Below the pieces are notes generated by a model that worked only from the letters and a program-made list of their open reading frames with translations, was not told the DNA's origin and did not search any database. From JBKHYJ01 sp046565505 (GTDB lineage: Bacteria; Acidobacteriota; Blastocatellia; UBA7656), in the NCBI GenBank assembly GCA_046565505.1, contig JBKHYJ010000097.1, forward strand, positions 1 to 37,818: DNA of 37,818 nt, written 5' to 3'. Below are positions 1 to 5,556 of the stretch, piece by piece (the stretch's first letter is position 1; each line of letters starts with the position of its first letter). Position numbers and translations under genes: made by a program.

Positions 1-87
1 CTTACCTGGAGCTATCCATCTGAAAATTATGTTCGCTAAAAGACTAACTGCAACAGCAAGAATGATGCCGTAAAGTAGAAAGTCCAT
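1..87 (-). CDS. N-terminus of a small membrane protein, cut by the window edge
   Basis: The 29 visible codons read MDFLLYGIILAVAVSLLANI followed by IFRWIAPGK, which is one hydrophobic membrane-spanning segment with a charged end. An AAGG stands 7 bases before the ATG at 87-85, so the start is plausible. The rest lies beyond the left edge, and no family can be named. The gene points away from the insertion sequences and is AT-richer than the core genes to the right, in keeping with an accessory region. Confidence 0.5.
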   Translation of the reverse strand, partial: MDFLLYGIILAVAVSLLANIIFRWIAPGK

Positions 88-104
88 TTTTATACCTTAC
101 AAGC

Positions 105-154
105 TAGCGCCCAACGCCCCACATCAGTGGGGTCGCGCAGAACACTCCACCAGG
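105..154. repeat. Stem-loop and attC-like inverse core box left of the IS elements
   Basis: A perfect 6-bp stem, CCCCAC (117-122) and GTGGGG (127-132), encloses ATCA. Just before it, GCCCAAC (109-115) fits the RYYYAAC inverse core box of an integron attC site. The exact complement GTTGGGC occurs at 3560-3566, on the far side of the inserted IS elements. That is the order expected of an attC split by insertions. The match rests on short boxes only, so the reading is tentative. Confidence 0.3.
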
Positions 155-1481
155 GAGGGTGTCAGACGGATTGTGTAAATGAGTTCCGGTCAATCCCTCC
201 CATAGGGACTCTGCCTTCAAAGATGATCGCGAACTGATTCATCGCCCCGCTCCAATCCCTTATCGGCATTGTCCACTTCTTCGAGATGTTCTTCAACCCA
301 AGATACAGCAGCTTGAAGGCCGCATCATCATTCGGGAACGAAGCCCGCGCCTTGATGATCTTGCGCAGGCTCATATTCAATGACTCTATGGCGTTCGTAG
401 TGTAGACTGCTCGCCTTATCTCATCAGGGTAGCCGAACATCGGCGTGATGCGCGCCCGGCTAGCCCGCCAGCTCTTCGCGATCAGTGGGTAGCGCGTCTC
501 CCATTTCGAGGCAAGCTCCTCAAGGTGCGAGGCAGCCTCATCCTCGGTTGCCGAGTTATAGACCGCCTTTAAATCCGTAGCTACGCCCTTGCGATCTTTG
601 TAGGAAACGTAGGCCAAGGAGTTCCTCATCAGATGGACGAGGCATAGTTGTACCTGTGTCCTGGGGTAGACCGGCTCTATCGCTTCGGGGAATCCCTTGA
701 GCCCGTCCACGCACGCTATGAATATGTCCTTCACCCCGCGATTGCGAAGCTCCGTAATTATCGAGAGCCAGAACTTCGCCCCTCCCGTTTCTGAGGCCCA
801 CATCCCCAGCACTTCTTTCAATCCTGAGCAGTTGACGCCTATAGCCAGGTAGATCGCTTTGTTTGAGACACGGCCTTGGTCTTTGACTTTAACTACAAGA
901 GCGTCCAGGTAGAGAACCGGATGAAGTGGGTCGAGCGGGCGCGTCTGCCAGGCCCGGACCTCGTCAATGACTGCGTCCATGACCGAAGAGATCAGGTCGG
1001 GAGAGACATCAACCCCATAAATCTCCTTGAGGTGGGCCTGTATGTCACGCACGGTCATCCCGCGCGAGTACATGGAGATGATCTTGTCATCGAAGCCGTC
1101 GAAGCGGGCCTGCCCCTTCTTGATGATCTGAGGCTGGTACTGGCCTGCTCGGTCGCGGGGCACGCCTATCTGGACCTGCCCGCGCTTGCCTTTGACGGTC
1201 TTTGGGAAAGAGCCGTTGCGGGAGTTGCCGGTGTTTTGGCCTTCCTTAGGAGTTCTTCTCGTAGCCGAGGTGGTGGGTGAGCTCAGCCTGCATTGCGCGC
1301 TCGACAAGTGCCTTTGTTAGCTGTTGAAGCAGGCCGTCAGAGCCGAACATATCATCAGGGGATTTATACTCCTTGAGCAGTTCGTCTAGCAGCTCGGGGT
1401 TAATGGGCATAATCAGGCTCCTTTCTGTAGCAGTAAGCTTTATCTGATTAAACCCACTTACACAATCTCAATTACACCCTC
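155..1481 (-). mobile_element. IS256-family insertion sequence, 1327 bp
   Basis: The ends are imperfect inverted repeats. Reading inward, both begin GAGGGTGT, have a 6-base variable stretch, and continue GATTGTGTAA, then A or G, then TG (155-181 on the left, about 1455-1481 on the right). One IS256-type transposase fills the inside. The length is normal for the family. I see no matching 8-9 bp target duplication in the flanks (CCACCAGG on the left, AATAACGG on the right). The element may have recombined or inserted long ago. The right end abuts an IS110 remnant. Confidence 0.8.
162..1410 (-). pseudogene. IS256-family (MULE-type) transposase, frameshifted
   Basis: The reading starts at the ATG at 1410-1408, which has AAGGAG 8 bases upstream. 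It gives MPINPELLDELLKEYKSPDD and ends after 54 codons in GYEKNS-TAA (stop 1248-1246). One base further on, the frame continues KEGQNTGNSRNG to the stop at 162, so one extra base separates the halves. The joined product would be about 415 aa, normal for IS256 transposases. The DDE triad is visible in the longer frame as D in YLDAL, D in CVDGLKGFPEAI and E in TTNAIESLN. The longer frame alone can also be read from 1307, but that adds an unrelated N-terminus. It is either a recent inactivation or an unusual +1 shift at the stop codon. Confidence 0.85.
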
Positions 1482-2062
1482 AATAACGGCCCGTGTATCT
1501 GCAACAACTGCTTCAGCCCCGCCAGTGATTTACCCCGGCTGATTATCTCCGACTCAAGCCGGGCGATCTCACCTTCGACCTGCTCCATCCGAATTTGAAT
1601 GCAGCACTACCGTGGGCATGCCCGCTACGTACCAGCGCGGCGTGAGCCTTGTTCTTCAACCGCGTCAGCATACCCGCCATACCCTCGCGAGCCTTAAACA
1701 GATGGCGCAGTTGCTGGACCTCATCAGTCGGCACTGCCACTTCCGGCAGCCAGCCTAGCTTCAGGAACCTCGCAAGCATAGAGGCATCCCTTCTTATCAG
1801 TCTTCTTAGAGCGAGCTATTACCGCGAACCTGTAGGTGTCTACTACTTTGATTTCACTCACTCTATCTTTGATTTGGCGGCAGAAGTAAAGTGTATTGGC
1901 ACAGGCTTCAACAGCGACCCTACCGTCTTTGCGCAGTAGCTTCTTGAAGCGCGAAAGGCCCTGCTGGTCGAGAGTGAAAGTCTCAAGCTGATCCCCATCA
2001 TCTTCGGAGAGAAAGCAAGCAATGAAATTGGTCTTGTGAAGATCGACGCCGATGAAACGCAT
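1482..2062 (-). pseudogene. IS110-family transposase remnant, two frameshifts, truncated
   Basis: The start ATG at 2062-2060 follows AGGAGG and encodes MRFIGVDLHKTNFIACFLSE, the DEDD-type N-terminus of IS110 transposases. The frame breaks at KKTDKK near 1785. Removing one G restores DASMLARFLKLGWLPEV, the expected continuation. A second break near 1600 is needed to reach MEQVEGEIARLESEIISRGK and LAGLKQLLQIHGP, the coiled-coil linker before the C-terminal domain. The sequence then meets the IS256 terminus at 1481, and the Tnp_20 catalytic-serine part is missing. The gene is dead. IS256 insertion or a linked deletion probably removed its end. Confidence 0.8.
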
Positions 2063-2427
2063 AACGAGCCTCCTGGTTGAGTTATCAGGAGATCGATGAG
2101 AAAGCATGTTGCGGTGTAGCGCCACACTCCTATTCGGGATCGCAGCCCCGGTTGATGATTCGGGCAAGGGGTGATTGGTCGGCCTGTTAGTCGGGATCAG
2201 CTCGAAGAGCGTCCCAAGTATGCCCTCGACCCTCGCCCTATCTTTCCCACCCTCCTGCGAGAGGGAGATTACTACACCGAACCTCTATCTTTTTATCATC
2301 GACTGTTAGGCTTGGCCCTCTCCCGGGCTACAAACGCATTTGGTACTCTCCCCCGCCTGTTCGGCGGCCGGCGCTTCTCGTCTGTAGATAACCTTATTGG
2401 CTGATCTTCTTTAGAAGCCCCTTCTCC
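2063..2427. other. Non-coding IS110 end region, candidate bridge-RNA locus
   Basis: No convincing gene lies in these 365 bases between the IS110 remnant (start at 2062) and the intact IS110 transposase (stop at 2428). IS110-family elements carry long non-coding ends, and in studied members one end encodes the bridge (seek) RNA that guides target choice. This stretch is upstream of one IS110 gene and downstream of the other, so it must contain such an end of one or both. Several short GC-rich inverted motifs can be seen (around 2250-2270 and 2325-2375), but I could not fold it. Confidence 0.35.
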
Positions 2428-3486
2428 TTATGCTGCTACTTTGGTCAGCCTTCTCTCATCGAAGTCTTCCCCGCTCTCCCGCATCGCCAGACAGGCCGCC
2501 GCCAGCTTCCTTGCTACTGTCAGCGGCTCCATCCCCGGCCGTATCCCTTTGCTAGTTAGCCTCCCGTAGACATCCTTTACTGACTCGTCTTTCGATGCCT
2601 CTAAGCCCGCGGTCTTGAATGCTCGCTTCGACCGTCGGTTGTAACCGCGGTTGAGACCTCCCGCCCGTATGTTGTTTGCTCCGCGCCGCAGCCCTTCTTC
2701 TACTACTTCATAATCCGAGCTTGATCGTGTAACGACTGCCAGCCCGCAATACTCCCAGAATCGTCGCTTGGCCCTGGAGCGGTGAGGTGAGCCTGCTGCT
2801 GAGATTATCTCGGCCACCCGCGCAGGCCCGGGCCCCGGCACCCTCTGCAACCTCTTAAGAGCGGAGTGTTGCTGTGCCCCCCTTAGCAGGGCCTTCTTCG
2901 CATCCGCTTTCACTGGCTTGAGGTGATCAAGCTGCTCGTAGAGGGACTCTGCACGCAGGCGGCCACCTTCCTGAGCAAGTTTGTCGAGCCACTGCCGGCG
3001 ATTGCGGCCGTAGTAAACGTCTCTGCCAGAACAGTCAATGCCTCGGCTCGTGTAGAGAGGCTTCGACCGGTTCATTGCCCCGGTCGTGTCGGCAGTGATC
3101 GAGCCGTAGATGTGGGCAAGCTGCTTGAGTGTGTATGTAGGGGCCGGCCTGCGGCAGACCGCCTTCAAAAGCCCTGCTCTGAGGCCCCGGGCGAGCCGGA
3201 GGGCGTCTATCTTACCGCCCTTGTTGCCGACAGAGCTTGAATGCTTGGCATTGCAGACCAGGAGCTCGTTTACGAGCGGGCGAGTCATCTCAAACAACCG
3301 CTGCGAGTGTGTACCTTCTTCAAAAGTAAGGCGGACAGCGCCGCTGAGGCCGCGCAGGAAATCGCGAATGGCGTTCGCGTCAGTTTGAATAACAGCTTGA
3401 GTCACGAGTTTAGCATCGGGGTTAAGAGCGGCTACTGAGATAGTTGCTTTGTGAGCATCGGAAGCTACATACTTGATGTCAACCAC
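2428..3486 (-). CDS. IS110-family transposase, apparently intact
   Basis: This 352-aa protein has the DEDD RuvC-like N-terminal domain (VASDAHKATISVA with D10, FEEGTHS around 55-61, NKGGKIDALRLARGL around 88-102). The C-terminal Tnp_20 domain shows LQRVPGPGPARVAEIISAAG and FWEYCGLAVVTRSS, where the catalytic serine is expected. The length is typical. The start is GTG at 3486-3484 with AGGAGG 5 bases upstream. It is only distantly like the IS110 remnant next to it, so these are two different elements. The element ends are not marked by inverted repeats, as is usual for this family, and its right limit lies somewhere in 3490-3560. Confidence 0.85.
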   Translation of the reverse strand: MVDIKYVASDAHKATISVAALNPDAKLVTQAVIQTDANAIRDFLRGLSGAVRLTFEEGTHSQRLFEMTRPLVNELLVCNAKHSSSVGNKGGKIDALRLARGLRAGLLKAVCRRPAPTYTLKQLAHIYGSITADTTGAMNRSKPLYTSRGIDCSGRDVYYGRNRRQWLDKLAQEGGRLRAESLYEQLDHLKPVKADAKKALLRGAQQHSALKRLQRVPGPGPARVAEIISAAGSPHRSRAKRRFWEYCGLAVVTRSSSDYEVVEEGLRRGANNIRAGGLNRGYNRRSKRAFKTAGLEASKDESVKDVYGRLTSKGIRPGMEPLTVARKLAAACLAMRESGEDFDERRLTKVAA

Positions 3487-3640
3487 AGCCGCCTCCTGTG
3501 GGAGGGTTGGTTCTTAGACAGTTCCAAACTACCACAAGGGGCGACCTTTCAAGATGACTGTTGGGCGTGTGTTTTGTACTTCCTGCGCTGGTATCTGACT
3601 CTATGTTTCCTCTAAGGCTGCTTAAAACCTCATTCGACTA

Positions 3641-4015
3641 TTAATCGAATCGAATGATACTTGCCACTTTGTCTCGCAGTCGGTCTCGCACTTGCAAAGT
3701 CTCATTCGCATTGCCTCCAACAACCATTACTACCGCTGTGACCCTAGGGGTTGTGCCAATGCAAGTAATGGCAGCGTAGGTGCCGCCGCTGGAACCTGCA
3801 ACTTCGATACTTGAGCGCCGAACGTTCTGGAAATTGAGTTGTCGCATCGCATCATTAGCGATGTCGTAGCAAGTGTTCATTGAGCCAGTCTTCACTGGAG
3901 TTTTTGCCCAATATAGGAAGTTGCCAGCGGCTGTCTGCGAGGGCGGTGCGGAAATTACGCCGACAAGAATGACTGATATACTTGCTATTGCTGCTCTGGT
4001 TATAATCCACCTCAT
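3641..4015 (-). CDS. Small secreted protein of unknown function
   Basis: This 124-aa protein begins with a Sec signal peptide (MRWIITRAAIASISVILVGVISA), with cleavage likely around residues 23-30. The mature part is about 95 residues with two cysteines (C49, C85), well placed for one disulfide. A glycine-rich turn and a hydrophobic strand, VTAVVMVVGGNANE, precede a charged helix. The ATG has AGAGGAG 8 bases upstream. I do not recognise a family. It sits alone between mobile elements and an attC-like hairpin, in lower-GC sequence than the core genome, which suggests acquired cargo, possibly a gene cassette. Confidence 0.6.
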   Translation of the reverse strand: MRWIITRAAIASISVILVGVISAPPSQTAAGNFLYWAKTPVKTGSMNTCYDIANDAMRQLNFQNVRRSSIEVAGSSGGTYAAITCIGTTPRVTAVVMVVGGNANETLQVRDRLRDKVASIIRFD

Positions 4016-4172
4016 AGGTTTTCTCCTCTCTTGATGAATTTGCTAGTCCAAACAAATGGTTGACATTTCATTGTGGTTCTCCTTTCGTTGTCAGCTGGTT
4101 AATGTTGTGGACAATCTATATGATCTCTCCCTTAATAATACGGTCAGAATAGGAATTACATTTCGCATTGCC

Positions 4173-4266
4173 GCCTGACGCCTGTGTTGGCCGGGCGCGG
4201 GCGACTACACTGGAAATACCGTAAGAAACTCGCTTCGCGGCCTCCGGTCCAACAACTTATTCGGCG
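4173..4266. repeat. Long imperfect hairpin, attC-like
   Basis: GTTGGCCGG (4186-4194) pairs with CCGGTCCAAC (4244-4253), leaving one unpaired base. Further in, CGCGGGCGA (4196-4204) pairs with TCGCTTCGCG near 4229-4240. Just outside are GCCTGAC (4173-4179) and ATTCGGC (about 4259-4265). Bulged stems of this size, with GTT/AAC boxes, between small orphan genes and next to a stop codon (4270), resemble integron attC sites. The outer boxes deviate from the consensus RYYYAAC/GTTRRRY, so it may be a decayed site or simply a terminator-like hairpin. Confidence 0.35.
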
Positions 4267-4269
4267 CGG

Positions 4270-4809
4270 TCATTGGTCTTTCTCTCCGACCTGTAATTGA
4301 GCCTCCATTTTGGCGGCAGTATCGTTCATAGCAAGAAGCAGTTGGCGGACTGGAGGCCGCGAAGCCATCATTTTGTCAAACTTCTCTTTCTCCTCAACCC
4401 GCTTCCAAAAGGCACCCCGAGGATCCTTGATAGTTCCCGAACAGACCATCACGGATGTTACGTCATCCATGAAGTTAGTCAGGGTTCGGTGCATCGCATA
4501 GAATCGCTCTCTAGCGTTGTTGAGTCGATGTCTAGTAATGAAGTTGTACCAGTGGAGGTCGTCGATGAGTTCGGGGATCGACTTGTCAATCGGCACCCCT
4601 TGGCGGTCGAAGTCTTTGAGCATTTCCGAGACTTGATTTCTAGACCGCCTGATGATTCCGAATGACTCTGCCCGCAAATTGTTTAGAATTTCCGTCAGAC
4701 TGGTTTCTTTGTCGGGCGACTCTTCGTTCTCTTCAATTGGCCTAACCAAAGCTGAGGTAAGATCGAGAACCTGCGTAGCTGCAATAATGGGGGATATGGG
4801 ATCGGACAT
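4270..4809 (-). CDS. Hypothetical protein, helical, cassette-like
   Basis: Starting at the ATG at 4809-4807 gives 179 aa. That start has GGAGGAA 6 bases upstream. An ATG five codons earlier (4824) has no ribosome binding site, so I prefer the inner one. The protein is hydrophilic and mostly helical by eye, with no signal peptide. A charged N-terminal linker (EENEESPDKETS) is followed by long amphipathic helices such as HRLNNARERFYAMHRTL and GAFWKRVEEKEKFDKMM. I recognise no family or catalytic motif. Like its secreted neighbour it is AT-richer than the core and lies on the minus strand next to a long hairpin, which fits horizontally acquired cargo. Confidence 0.55.
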   Translation of the reverse strand: MSDPISPIIAATQVLDLTSALVRPIEENEESPDKETSLTEILNNLRAESFGIIRRSRNQVSEMLKDFDRQGVPIDKSIPELIDDLHWYNFITRHRLNNARERFYAMHRTLTNFMDDVTSVMVCSGTIKDPRGAFWKRVEEKEKFDKMMASRPPVRQLLLAMNDTAAKMEAQLQVGEKDQ

Positions 4810-5174
4810 AGGATTTTCCTCCATAGGAGTTATAGCGTCGAACTATGAAGTAGTCCGCCTAAAATCGGTGTCATTTTACCTGCAACCTGCGGCACAATCA
4901 CGCCCAGTTTATCATGTACATAATACTTGCCGGAATTCGGGCGCGGTATCGCACAGGTGAGCAAGGTCGCGTTAAGGTCACGCGGCTGGCGGCTCCGGTT
5001 TCGGGGATGGTGGCCGGAACACTGCTAAGCGACTGATTTTCATGGTTTTCCGCGAAAATTCCGCGAAGCAGCATCATGTCAACAATCATGTAAATAGATA
5101 GTCATCACGAGATACCCCGCCAATCGCACCCAGGAGGCCTCCTCCCCCGGCGGCGCCGTGCGCGGCCCATGTTT
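4810..5174. other. Intergenic stretch at the island/core boundary
   Basis: I see no gene in these bases. The GC content rises towards the right, marking the change from the accessory island to the core chromosome. A perfect 12-bp palindrome, AGGAGGCCTCCT, lies at 5132-5143, 32 bases downstream of the cupredoxin stop. It lacks a T-tract, so calling it a terminator would be weak. Confidence 0.4.
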
Positions 5175-5555
5175 TTACTTACCCTCCACTATGAGCTTGC
5201 CGCGCAGCATGTTCATCCCGCAGGTGAATGTAAATTCGCCCGCCTTGTCGGGCGTGAATTCTACCGGCGTGGTCTTGAAAGCGGGCAGGCTGCGGGCTAT
5301 GCGAAAGTCTCCGAAGATGACCTGCTCGCTGCATGACGACGTTTCGTCGCGGTAGAAATTCAGGCGGACCGGAATGCCTTTACGCACGACGATGGCGTCC
5401 GGCGAATAGCCGCCTTTGACTGTCACGTCGATCTCCTGCACCCCCGCCTCGCCGACAGAAGCGGCCACCTTTTCGCGGGCGCCGAAAAAATACCACAGGA
5501 CGAACGCGATGCCCGCGACGCCCCCGACCAGCACGCCCATTTCAATAGCGTCCAT
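5175..5555 (-). CDS. Membrane-anchored cupredoxin-domain protein
   Basis: This 126-aa protein has one N-terminal membrane helix (residues 6-25, MGVLVGGVAGIAFVLWYFFG). A cupredoxin-like beta-sandwich faces the outside: QEIDVTVKGGYSPDAIVVRKG and IPVRLNFYRDETSSCSEQVI, ending FTFTCGMNMLRGKLIV. Likely metal ligands are C75, C112, M114 and M116, a sulfur-rich set that suits Cu(I). It starts one base after the stop of the copper ATPase gene, so the two are translated together. Proteins of this kind commonly accompany CopA and probably receive or buffer exported copper. No classical type-1 His pair is visible. Confidence 0.8.
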   Translation of the reverse strand: MDAIEMGVLVGGVAGIAFVLWYFFGAREKVAASVGEAGVQEIDVTVKGGYSPDAIVVRKGIPVRLNFYRDETSSCSEQVIFGDFRIARSLPAFKTTPVEFTPDKAGEFTFTCGMNMLRGKLIVEGK

Positions 5556-5556
5556 A

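Noticed and set aside
2171..2404. 77-codon plus-strand frame in the IS110 non-coding region
   Set aside because: No ribosome binding site and no similarity. The stretch is better explained as IS110 end.
5132..5143. Perfect 12-bp palindrome AGGAGGCCTCCT as a terminator
   Set aside because: No loop or T-tract, so it is not a standard terminator.
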